Part shown: one piece after another, positions 1 to 5,783 of the stretch
Layout of the letters: each line of letters starts with the position of its first letter
Numbering within the stretch: the first letter of the stretch is position 1
NCBI GenBank assembly: GCA_040880465.1
Contig: JBBDIK010000004.1
Coordinates: 1-6,334 of the forward strand
Origin: JBBDIK01 sp040880465
Lineage (GTDB): Bacteria > Actinomycetota > UBA4738 > JBBDHU01
Length of the DNA stretch: 6,334 nucleotides
Reading direction: 5' to 3'
The notes under the pieces: generated by a model
What the model was told of the DNA's origin: nothing
Databases searched by the model: none
What the model saw: the letters and a program-made list of their open reading frames with translations, nothing else
Translations under genes and position numbers: made by a program

Positions 1-437
<437 letters not shown>

Positions 438-449
438 AGTAGGGACGAG

Positions 450-614
450 ATGGCAAAGGCCGATAACCGACCAACGATCACACTTGCCTGCGGAGACTGC
501 AGCCGGCGCAACTACGTCACCGAGAAGAACAAGGTGAACGACCGCGACCGGATCGAGCTCAAGAAGTACTGTCGCTGGTGCCGGGGGCACACGCTCCACA
601 AGGAAACGCGCTAG
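450..614 (+). CDS. rpmG: 50S ribosomal protein L33, zinc-binding form
   Basis: This 54-residue basic protein starts MAKADNRPTITLACGDC and is a structural protein of the large ribosomal subunit. The family core is visible: TLACGDCSRRNYVTEKNK near residues 11-28 and KKYCRWCRGHTLHKET near the C-terminus. Two CxxC pairs (CGDC and CRWC) make this the zinc-containing C+ form rather than the zinc-free paralogue used under zinc limitation. The ATG is preceded by AGGGACGAG, an acceptable ribosome binding site about four bases away. It follows tuf by 12 bases and precedes the HadA-like gene by 15, as in the actinobacterial rpmG-hadAB arrangement. Length matches the family. Confidence 0.96.
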   Translation: MAKADNRPTITLACGDCSRRNYVTEKNKVNDRDRIELKKYCRWCRGHTLHKETR

Positions 615-629
615 CCTCGCGCGCCCGCC

Positions 630-1082
630 GTGACCTTCAACGCGGATCTTATCGGCAAACGCTACGAAGAGGTCCGCCTGTCCGTGACCGCCGACGCGGT
701 CACGCGCTTTGCGCACGCGGTCGGTGAGCATAACCCGGTGTTCCTGGACGCGACTGCGGCGAAGGAGGCCGGCTTCCCCAACCAGGTGGCCCCGCCGGCC
801 ATCATGGCGCTCCTCCAGATCGTTGCGGTCCAGGAGATCACGGCCGACCCGGCGATCGGCGCGGGCTTCGACGGGATCGTGCATGGGGAGCAGGAGTACG
901 AGTGGGAGCGCCAGGTCGTCGTCGGCGACGAGCTCTCAACCATCCCCACGATCGGCGACATCCGGTCCAAGGGGAGCGTGGCGTTCATGGACGTTCAACT
1001 GGACGTGACGGACGCATCCGGGGAGATGGTCGTCCGGTCCAAGTCCACGCTCGTTCACTTCGAGGGCGGAGTCGGCGGATGA
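630..1082 (+). CDS. hadA: HadA-like (R)-3-hydroxyacyl dehydratase subunit, probably non-catalytic
   Basis: A 150-residue single hot-dog domain of the FAS1-type dehydratase / MaoC superfamily. In mycobacteria, HadA pairs with HadB as a heterodimer that dehydrates (R)-3-hydroxyacyl-ACP in type II fatty acid synthesis; here the acyl substrate is unknown. Seen: the N-terminal IGKRYEEV strand, then FAHAVGEHNPVFLD (residues 27-40) and the AGFPNQVAPPAIMAL helix region. Aligned with the next gene, the catalytic Asp and His positions are occupied by Glu33 and Phe38, so this subunit should lack hydratase chemistry and serve substrate binding, as known for HadA. The GTG start is chosen because it fits the family N-terminus and no in-frame ATG lies nearby; no clear ribosome binding site precedes it. 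The stop overlaps the next ATG (ATGA), implying translational coupling. Confidence 0.88.
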   Translation: MTFNADLIGKRYEEVRLSVTADAVTRFAHAVGEHNPVFLDATAAKEAGFPNQVAPPAIMALLQIVAVQEITADPAIGAGFDGIVHGEQEYEWERQVVVGDELSTIPTIGDIRSKGSVAFMDVQLDVTDASGEMVVRSKSTLVHFEGGVGG

Positions 1083-1522
1083 CGGCGGCGCGCGCGTTCG
1101 AGGACGTACGGGTTGGCGAGCAGATCCCCTCTCTGTCCAAGGAAGTGCGGCGCGAGGATGTGCTCGCGTACGCGGATGCGTCGACGGACCGGAACCCCTT
1201 GCACCTCGACGACGATTTCGCGCGGGAAGCCGGGTTCCCCGGGATGATCGCGCACGGGATGTTCACGATGGCGCATCTGACGACGTGCGTCACGGACTGG
1301 GTCGGCGATCCGGACGCCCTGCGGTACCTGCGCGTGCTCTTCCGGTCGGCGGTAGCGATGGGGGATCAGATCACGGCCGGTGGGAAGGTTCTGGAGAAGG
1401 ACGACGAGACCAAGCGGGTCCGTCTCGAGGTCTGGGTCTCGATCGACGGCGACGGCGACGGCGACGGCGCGAAGCCCGACTACGCGATCAGGCGGAGCCG
1501 GGCCGAGGTGCACCTGGCGTAG
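1079..1522 (+). CDS. hadB: HadB-like MaoC-type (R)-specific enoyl hydratase / dehydratase, catalytic subunit
   Basis: A 147-residue hot-dog-fold protein. The hydratase-2 signature is clear: DRNPLHLDDDFAREAGF (residues 37-53) with the expected catalytic pair Asp37 and His42, followed by IAHGMFTMAHL. It should carry the chemistry of a HadAB heterodimer that removes water from (R)-3-hydroxyacyl thioesters. The ATG at 1079 is chosen over upstream in-frame codons because it overlaps the hadA stop as ATGA, has GGAG seven bases upstream, and begins at the normal family N-terminus. An oddity is a Asp-Gly run (IDGDGDGDGAK) in a loop between late strands, encoded by a hexanucleotide repeat. No hadC, murB or secE gene follows; instead a convergent gene is met, so the usual actinobacterial neighbourhood ends here. 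Confidence 0.9.
   Translation: MTAARAFEDVRVGEQIPSLSKEVRREDVLAYADASTDRNPLHLDDDFAREAGFPGMIAHGMFTMAHLTTCVTDWVGDPDALRYLRVLFRSAVAMGDQITAGGKVLEKDDETKRVRLEVWVSIDGDGDGDGAKPDYAIRRSRAEVHLA
1445..1468 (+). repeat. (GACGGC)x4 hexanucleotide microsatellite inside hadB
   Basis: Four perfect tandem copies of GACGGC encode Asp-Gly x4 in a surface loop of the HadB-like protein. The unit is a multiple of three, so gain or loss of copies would change loop length without shifting frame. No such Asp-Gly run is usual at this place in MaoC-type hydratases, so it is probably a lineage-specific slippage product. Confidence 0.85.
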
Positions 1523-1533
1523 AGGCTGGAGTT

Positions 1534-1578
1534 GAGGACACCGCCGGACCGGAGCCCGGCGGTCTGGGAAGTGTCCTC
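1534..1578. terminator. Bidirectional hairpin terminator between convergent genes
   Basis: Arms GAGGACAC (1534-1541) and GTGTCCTC (1571-1578) are perfect complements. Nested inside, ACCGCCGG (1540-1547) and CCGGCGGT (1556-1563) form a second 8-bp stem with an 8-base loop; six inner pairs can stack on the outer eight, leaving a one-sided bulge. It fills the 57-base gap between the hadB stop and the minus-strand stop codon, starting one base from the latter, the right place for shared termination. Neither side has a T-run, which is common for high-GC Actinomycetota terminators. Confidence 0.7.
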
Positions 1579-1579
1579 G

Positions 1580-3172
1580 CTACCGGATCTCCTTGGCGAG
1601 TTCGTGCACGGCCTTGCCGAACTTCTCGTTCATCGCCTGCATCTCGCGGTCGTTGCGTTGCGCGACCGCGGCCGCCGTCTGATCGATGCGCTGGGCGAGG
1701 ACATCGGCCGTCTTGGCCACCGCCACGACCGTCGACTGCGTCTCGGCGTGCAGCGACTCCGCGAACTCTGCGAAGCGGCGGTCGAGCGTCTCCATGATCT
1801 GCTGTGGGAGGTTCGCCGCGAGTTCCATCGTCGAGCGGGCTGCCTGCTTCGCGGCCTGCTGCTCCGCAGCGACCTGGATGATCTCGGCCATCGCCTGGTT
1901 GTCCGAGCGCAGCATCTTGGCCAGTCCCATGATGCGCTGGTCCATGATGGCGGCCAGGTCTGCGACCGCTGCCTCCGACAATCCTTCGGCGTTGTCGGTC
2001 GCGTCGCCCCCACCGGAGGCGGCCACCATCGTCGCCGCCTTCGTCAGCCGCTCGACGGCCCCGTCCATCCGCTCGGTGACCTGGGCGTCGATCTTGTCCG
2101 CGGTCCGATCGGCGACGAACCTGCCCATCCGGTGCATCTCGGTCTCGGTCATATCGGCGAGGCCGACGAAGTTGCGATCGATGGCCCCGATCACGTCGTC
2201 GATACGCTCAGAGAGGGCCTCAGCCGCCTGTTCCGGAACGTTCCGGGCGACCTCATTCACGGCCGACATCGTCGTGGCGGAGACCAGCTCCGACATCCGT
2301 CCCAGCCGCTGATCAAGGGTCTCGGCCACGACGGCCTTGATCGCGTCAACGTCGATCGGCTGTCCGGTGGCGGCTCGCTCCTGGATCAGCTCGGCCAGCC
2401 TGCGGCTGTCCGAGCGGAACAGGGTCGCCAACCGCGCGACGCGGTCATCGATGGCGGCGGTGATCATGCCGGGGTCGATGTCGAGTTCACGGCCGGCGAT
2501 CTCACTGAGGTGCCCGACCTCATCCTGGACGACCTTGACGAGGCTCCCCATAGCACTCGCGCCTGTCCGGAGCTGCTGTTCGATCGAATCCACCTTCTCG
2601 ACCGTGGCTTGAGCAGCCAGGGCGGCCTTACCCGCCTCACCCGCAACCTGGGTCTTGACCGAATCCAGGAACACATGGTCCCGCTCCGCCAGATGCACGA
2701 ACGCGGCCGACAGATGCTCCTCGATCTGGTCCACGCGTGCCTGAAGTGCATCGGTCGACTGGGCAACCGCGCCGGACACAGCCCCGGCAACGGCGTCGGT
2801 GTCGACCTGAGCGCTTCCGCCGCCGCCGCTCACGATGAGGCTGCGGAGCTCCCGCGTGGCGTTGGACATGGCGAGGAGGCTGTCCTCGATGTGCTGCGTG
2901 CGCAGGCTCAGGCTCTGGAAGCGCTCGTCGCTGTGCTGGATGAGGCCCTTGAGGGCGTCGTCCTTGGACAGGGCAGACATGATGCGGGTCTGGAGGTCAT
3001 CGCCCTGCGCTCCGGAGGTGCGCCAGATCTCGATGGCGATCTCACGCATCGCCTCGAGGGCCTTCTCCTGGATCTCCTGGATGCCCTCATCGAGACGCTC
3101 GACGACGACCTGGTGATAGGCGGTGAGGATCGCTTCGGCTCGGGGGTCCGAAACCTTGATCTCCGATTGCAT
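1580..3172 (-). CDS. Uncharacterised 530-residue repeat-containing coiled-coil protein
   Basis: I do not recognise a family. The protein is rich in Ala, Glu, Gln, Asp and Arg, has no cysteine, no signal peptide and no membrane segment, and is predicted by eye to be nearly all helical with long coiled coils, so it should be soluble and cytoplasmic. Two Gly-rich breaks (around residues 115-120 and 386-389) split it into an N-terminal domain (AILTAYHQVVVERLDEGI), a middle and a C-terminal part. Residues 236-265 and 405-434 are clear copies (LFRSDSRRLAELIQ against MLRSDNQAMAEIIQ), and a motif of the form (L/I/M)DxR(V/L/I/F) recurs. Composition recalls chemoreceptor or apolipoprotein-like helices, but no chemoreceptor tip or HAMP is visible. 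ATG at 3172 is preferred over an upstream ATG (3247) whose extra 25 residues look untranslated; the ribosome binding site is weak (GGAAA, about 13 bases away). A structural, scaffold or envelope-adaptor role is only a guess. Confidence 0.85.
   Translation of the reverse strand: MQSEIKVSDPRAEAILTAYHQVVVERLDEGIQEIQEKALEAMREIAIEIWRTSGAQGDDLQTRIMSALSKDDALKGLIQHSDERFQSLSLRTQHIEDSLLAMSNATRELRSLIVSGGGGSAQVDTDAVAGAVSGAVAQSTDALQARVDQIEEHLSAAFVHLAERDHVFLDSVKTQVAGEAGKAALAAQATVEKVDSIEQQLRTGASAMGSLVKVVQDEVGHLSEIAGRELDIDPGMITAAIDDRVARLATLFRSDSRRLAELIQERAATGQPIDVDAIKAVVAETLDQRLGRMSELVSATTMSAVNEVARNVPEQAAEALSERIDDVIGAIDRNFVGLADMTETEMHRMGRFVADRTADKIDAQVTERMDGAVERLTKAATMVAASGGGDATDNAEGLSEAAVADLAAIMDQRIMGLAKMLRSDNQAMAEIIQVAAEQQAAKQAARSTMELAANLPQQIMETLDRRFAEFAESLHAETQSTVVAVAKTADVLAQRIDQTAAAVAQRNDREMQAMNEKFGKAVHELAKEIR
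1871..2467 (-). repeat. Internal protein duplication in the coiled-coil gene (copies 2378-2467 and 1871-1960)
   Basis: Two 30-residue segments of the minus-strand protein line up without gaps at an offset of 169 residues, sharing Asp-x-Arg, Leu-Ala, Arg-Ser-Asp and Ala-Glu-(Leu/Ile)-Ile-Gln. A second pair further downstream (LDQRLGRMSELVSATT against LDRRFAEFAESLHAET) matches at an offset of 177, as if an 8-residue insertion separated them. This implies tandem duplication of a unit of about 170 residues. The coordinates span both 30-residue copies and the sequence between them. Confidence 0.75.
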
Positions 3173-3218
3173 GCTCGCGCTCGCATTTCCGGGGCCGCGC
3201 TCAGCGTGCGTTTGGAGA

Positions 3219-3224
3219 AGTCTA
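3219..3224 (-). promoter_or_regulatory. Candidate -10 box for the leftward coiled-coil gene
   Basis: Read on the minus strand this is TAGACT, a fit to the actinobacterial TANNNT -10 pattern, and would place the 5' end about 40 bases before the ATG at 3172. No convincing -35 element lies 16-18 bases upstream, so the call is weak. Confidence 0.3.
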
Positions 3225-3315
3225 GAACACGCATGTGCAGGCAACACGCAAGCACGTCGGAGTTTTCCACAGCCCCCCTGCCCACCTCAGGGGACCCTCC
3301 GCGGGGGGTCGCCGG

Positions 3316-3321
3316 TAGCAT
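3316..3321 (+). promoter_or_regulatory. -10 box (TAGCAT) for a leaderless transcript of the first methyltransferase
   Basis: GGTAGCAT ends nine bases before the GTG at 3331. With transcription usually starting 6-9 bases after a TANNNT box, the message would begin at or next to the start codon. No ribosome binding site is present between box and GTG, as expected for a leaderless gene. The same layout recurs at 4276-4281. Confidence 0.6.
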
Positions 3322-3330
3322 GACGGCGCT

Positions 3331-4251
3331 GTGGCCGACGCGTCTGAGAGCATCCTTGCCTGTCCGATCTGCCATGGCTCCCTCGCGTCCGTCGCCGACG
3401 GGGCACGTTGTCAGGCTTGCGGCGCAACGTTCTTACGCTCCCACGGGTTCCTCTCTTTCCCGGTCGAGGCGGGCGGCGCCTTCGATGGCGGCGTGCGGCT
3501 CGAGGCCTACGCAGGTCGGCAGGAGGCCACCGGGGAGCGCTTCTACCGGGAGTTCCTTCGGCCGTGGCTGGGGGAAAACCCCGGCCGGACCCTCGACGCA
3601 GGCTGCGGGGTGGGGGGTTCGGTTGCCCTCCAGGCGGCCGAGGGGATCGATGCCTGGGGCGTCGACCTTCCGAAGCAGGCAGGGTTCTGGGCAGACCTCG
3701 GGCGCGACCCCGCCCGGCTCGTGTGCGGGGACGTCACCCGGCTGCCGTTCGGCTCGGAGGTGTTCGATGCGGTCCTGGCGGTGGGGGTGATCGAGCACAT
3801 CGGGACGGTCCTCGGGCACGTGACCCTGGCGCCCGATCACCTCGAGCGTCGGAGCGCCTTCGCCCGGGAACTGGTGCGGGTGACCCGCCCGGGAGGGAGG
3901 ATCCTCGTCGCGTGTCCGAACAAGCACTTCCCGGCCGATCTGCACCACGGACCATCGGATGCCGCGCGGCCGGCCGCCGGGTGGCGGGAGACCCTCTCGC
4001 GGCGGACCGGGATCAACCTGCACCAGATCTGGGGCGACTATCACCTGCTCTCCTTCGAGGAGGTCCGCCGGCTCTTCCTCGGGCCGGGAGGCGCCCGGGT
4101 GATCCGGCCCGTGCCGGCGAGGGGCTACTTCGCGTTCGGATCGGTGCCCCCGTCCGTTCGAGGGCTTGCCCGTGCATGGGTGGAGCGGATGCCCGCATCG
4201 ATGCGTGACACCTTCCTGAACCCGTTCGTCATCGCCGAGATCCGCGTCTGA
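3331..4251 (+). CDS. SAM-dependent class I methyltransferase with N-terminal zinc ribbon
   Basis: A 306-residue protein. Residues 11-30 form a Trm112-like zinc ribbon (Cys11, Cys14, Cys27, Cys30 in CPIC and CQAC). The Rossmann methyltransferase domain follows: motif I TLDAGCGVGG (87-96), acidic ribose-binding Asp112 in WGVDLP, Asp134 in CGDVTRLPF, then FDAVLAVGVIEHI (145-157) and the VTRPGGRILVACPN strand. The pattern is that of small-molecule or glycan methyltransferases often found in surface polysaccharide loci; the acceptor is unknown. A C-terminal part after CPNKHFPAD of about 110 residues is longer than in minimal enzymes and may hold the acceptor site. The GTG start gives the family-like N-terminus and sits nine bases after a -10 box; no ribosome binding site is visible. 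An ATG at 3320 is out of frame. Followed by a hairpin and then the deacetylase gene in the same direction. Confidence 0.88.
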   Translation: MADASESILACPICHGSLASVADGARCQACGATFLRSHGFLSFPVEAGGAFDGGVRLEAYAGRQEATGERFYREFLRPWLGENPGRTLDAGCGVGGSVALQAAEGIDAWGVDLPKQAGFWADLGRDPARLVCGDVTRLPFGSEVFDAVLAVGVIEHIGTVLGHVTLAPDHLERRSAFARELVRVTRPGGRILVACPNKHFPADLHHGPSDAARPAAGWRETLSRRTGINLHQIWGDYHLLSFEEVRRLFLGPGGARVIRPVPARGYFAFGSVPPSVRGLARAWVERMPASMRDTFLNPFVIAEIRV

Positions 4252-4267
4252 GGCCGGGATCGGCCTC
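4250..4267 (+). terminator. Short GC-rich hairpin between methyltransferase and deacetylase genes
   Basis: GAGGCCG (4250-4256) and CGGCCTC (4261-4267) pair perfectly over seven bases with a GGAT loop; the left arm includes the last two bases of the methyltransferase stop codon. There is no T-run. Its position just before a new -10 box suggests termination of the first transcript before the next begins. Confidence 0.55.
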
Positions 4268-4275
4268 TCAGCGGG

Positions 4276-4281
4276 TACCAT
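4276..4281 (+). promoter_or_regulatory. -10 box (TACCAT) for a leaderless transcript of the deacetylase gene
   Basis: GGTACCAT ends eight bases before the ATG at 4290, and no ribosome binding site lies between. The box and spacing nearly repeat those in front of the first methyltransferase, which supports both. No -35 element is visible; the upstream bases are the hairpin. Confidence 0.62.
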
Positions 4282-4289
4282 CGCCGTCG

Positions 4290-5126
4290 ATGACTCCCTC
4301 GGTGGCCGACGACCGCCCCCAGCACGCGTTCACCGTGGACCTTGAGGAATGGTTCCACGGGATCGAGCTTCCGCAGGACGAGTGGCCCGATTCGTCCCGC
4401 CTCAAGATCGGACTCGACCGGACTCTCGCCTTGCTGGACAAGCACGGGGTGCGTGCCACGTTCTTCGTCCTCGGCGTGATCGCCGAACGGTTCCCCGATG
4501 TCGTGGCGGGGCTGGCGGCCGGAGGACACGAGATCGGCTGCCATTCATACCGACACGAGTTCATCTATCGGCAGTCGCCCGAGGAGTTCCGTGCTGACCT
4601 TCGCCGCGCCCGCGATGCCATCGGTGATGCGACCGGTGCTGCGCCGCGCGCCTATCGCGCTCCCTACTTCTCGGTCCGTGCGGACTCCCTGTGGGCGCTG
4701 GAGGTGCTCGCCGAGGAAGGGTTCGCCTACGACAGCAGCATCTTCCCGGTCCACAACGACCGGTACGGCATCCCCGATGCGCCGCGGGAGCCCTACGACG
4801 CGGTCGCCGGGGAGCACCCGCTCCGTGAGGTTCCGCTCACGCCGATCCGGATCCTCGGGACGAACGTGCCGTTCTCGGGCGGCGCCTACCTGCGGATCCT
4901 GCCGTGGTGGGCGCAGTCGATGCTCTGGCGCAGCGCCGAACGAAGGAGGATGAACGTCATCGCGTACATCCATCCATGGGAGCTCGACCCGGATCACCCG
5001 AGGATCGACCTGCGGCGCCGGGTCGCCGCGACCCACTATGCTCGGTTGTCGTTGACCGAGCGGCGGCTCGACCGCCTGCTCGGCCGGTATCGATTCGGGA
5101 GGTTGGATGCCCTCGCGGGGATCTGA
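4290..5126 (+). CDS. NodB-fold polysaccharide deacetylase, XrtA/PEP-CTERM-associated (DUF3473) subfamily
   Basis: A 278-residue enzyme that should remove N-acetyl groups from a hexosamine-containing glycan or glycolipid with a divalent metal. Motif 1 is FTVDLEEWFH (14-23; Asp17 in place of the usual TFDDG block), motif 2 is HSYRH (85-89) with the two metal-binding His, motif 3 is RAPYFS (123-128), followed by YDSSIFPVHNDRYGIP (147-162). The C-terminal region has FSGGAYLR and HPWELDPDHPR (228-238), which mark the subfamily typically found with exosortase/PEP-CTERM exopolysaccharide loci. No signal peptide is seen, so it probably acts on a cytoplasmic, lipid-linked precursor. ATG at 4290 lies eight bases after a -10 box. 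The stop codon lies 20 bases inside the next gene. No exosortase or PEP-CTERM protein is in the window. Confidence 0.92.
   Translation: MTPSVADDRPQHAFTVDLEEWFHGIELPQDEWPDSSRLKIGLDRTLALLDKHGVRATFFVLGVIAERFPDVVAGLAAGGHEIGCHSYRHEFIYRQSPEEFRADLRRARDAIGDATGAAPRAYRAPYFSVRADSLWALEVLAEEGFAYDSSIFPVHNDRYGIPDAPREPYDAVAGEHPLREVPLTPIRILGTNVPFSGGAYLRILPWWAQSMLWRSAERRRMNVIAYIHPWELDPDHPRIDLRRRVAATHYARLSLTERRLDRLLGRYRFGRLDALAGI
5097..5102 (+). promoter_or_regulatory. Ribosome binding site GGGAGG for the second methyltransferase
   Basis: A strong Shine-Dalgarno match lies inside the end of the deacetylase gene, four bases before the ATG at 5107. It decides that start and, with the 20-base overlap, implies translation coupled to the deacetylase, unlike the two upstream genes, which look leaderless. 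Confidence 0.75.
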
Positions 5127-5766
5127 GAGCGAGCAGGTCGCTCACTATTTCGAGACGCACGCCGCGGACTTCGACTCGATCTACGAGGAGCGCGGGAAAG
5201 GGGCCGTCCGCGATCTGCGTGACCGCTTGTCGCGCGGCACGGTCGTCAAGCGGCTCGACCACGTTCGCGAACTGGCCTCGGGTCTCAAGCCGGACCGAGT
5301 CCTCGATGTCGGGTGCGGCGGGGGCCGGTTCTCGATCCCGCTGGCGATGGCTGGGTCGCATGTCACCGGACTGGACTTCGCTCCGGAGATGATCGCGATG
5401 GCCGACCGCCGGGCGAACGAGGTAGGGGCCGGCGAGCGGTGCACGTTCCTCGCCGAGGACTACATGGGGTGGACGGCTCCCGAGCCGTTCGGCATGTCGA
5501 TCGCGTGCGGGGTCGTGGACTACGTCTCCGACCCGGGCCCGCTCATCGAGAAGATGGCGGCCGACACGCGGGGGACGGTCATCGTCTCGTTCCCCAAGAG
5601 GTGGCACCCCCTCGTACCGCTGCGCAAGGTCAGGCTCTCGATGGAGGGCTGCCCGGTGTTCTTCTACGGCCGGGCCCAGGTCGAAGAACTCGGCAGGCGC
5701 CATCTGACCGAGTTCACCGTCAGCACTCTGGGACGTGACTACATGCTGATCGGCCGGTCCGGATAG
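5107..5766 (+). CDS. SAM-dependent class I methyltransferase
   Basis: A 219-residue protein. The N-terminal helix VAHYFETHAADFDSIYEE is typical of the UbiG/BchM-like methyltransferase fold. SAM-binding motif I is VLDVGCGGGR (65-74), followed by Asp90 in VTGLDFAPEM and Asp118 in FLAEDYMGW; FGMSIACGVVDYVSDP occupies the motif IV region. The C-terminus (RWHPLVPLRKVRL, CPVFFYGRAQVEEL) is complete and natural. The acceptor cannot be told, but coupling to the deacetylase (shared 20 bases, internal GGGAGG) suggests the same glycan or glycolipid pathway. It shares only the general fold with the first methyltransferase and has no zinc ribbon. The stop codon is followed almost at once by a foreign-looking RHS fragment, so its natural downstream neighbour has probably been lost or is not joined here. 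Confidence 0.9.
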   Translation: MPSRGSESEQVAHYFETHAADFDSIYEERGKGAVRDLRDRLSRGTVVKRLDHVRELASGLKPDRVLDVGCGGGRFSIPLAMAGSHVTGLDFAPEMIAMADRRANEVGAGERCTFLAEDYMGWTAPEPFGMSIACGVVDYVSDPGPLIEKMAADTRGTVIVSFPKRWHPLVPLRKVRLSMEGCPVFFYGRAQVEELGRRHLTEFTVSTLGRDYMLIGRSG

Positions 5767-5783
5767 CGCCCAGCCCGAACCCG

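Larger units (their letters stand above)
3173..3330. other. Divergent intergenic region between coiled-coil gene and methyltransferase
   Basis: This 158-base stretch holds no gene that I can support. It contains a probable -10 box for the rightward gene (3316-3321), a weak -10 candidate for the leftward gene (TAGACT on the minus strand, 3219-3224), a small hairpin (CCCCTG 3275-3280 with CAGGGG 3288-3293) and a sequence one base off a DnaA box (TTTTCCACA, 3263-3271). No -35 box of good quality was found for either direction. Confidence 0.6.

Noticed and set aside
1448..1476. Asp-Gly run as a calcium-binding loop
   Set aside because: It comes from a simple DNA repeat in a hot-dog enzyme and lacks the spacing of an EF-hand or RTX motif.
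3173..3247. 25-residue N-terminal extension of the coiled-coil protein from ATG 3247
   Set aside because: It differs in composition (Cys, His, Pro), overlaps the candidate promoter and has no ribosome binding site; ATG 3172 starts the regular helical sequence.
3263..3271. DnaA-box-like TTTTCCACA in the divergent intergenic region
   Set aside because: It is a single site, one base off the consensus, with no second box, no AT-rich stretch and no dnaA or dnaN nearby. An origin is not supported.
1532..3790. A 752-residue plus-strand open frame, the longest in the window
   Set aside because: It lies opposite the coiled-coil gene, is full of Leu, His, Arg and Asp with no domain, crosses the divergent promoter region and ends out of frame inside the methyltransferase. 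It is an antisense shadow caused by high GC.
3433..4281. 282-residue minus-strand open frame opposite the first methyltransferase
   Set aside because: The plus-strand gene has all SAM-binding motifs and a zinc ribbon; the minus frame is Pro/Arg/Gly-rich without motifs.
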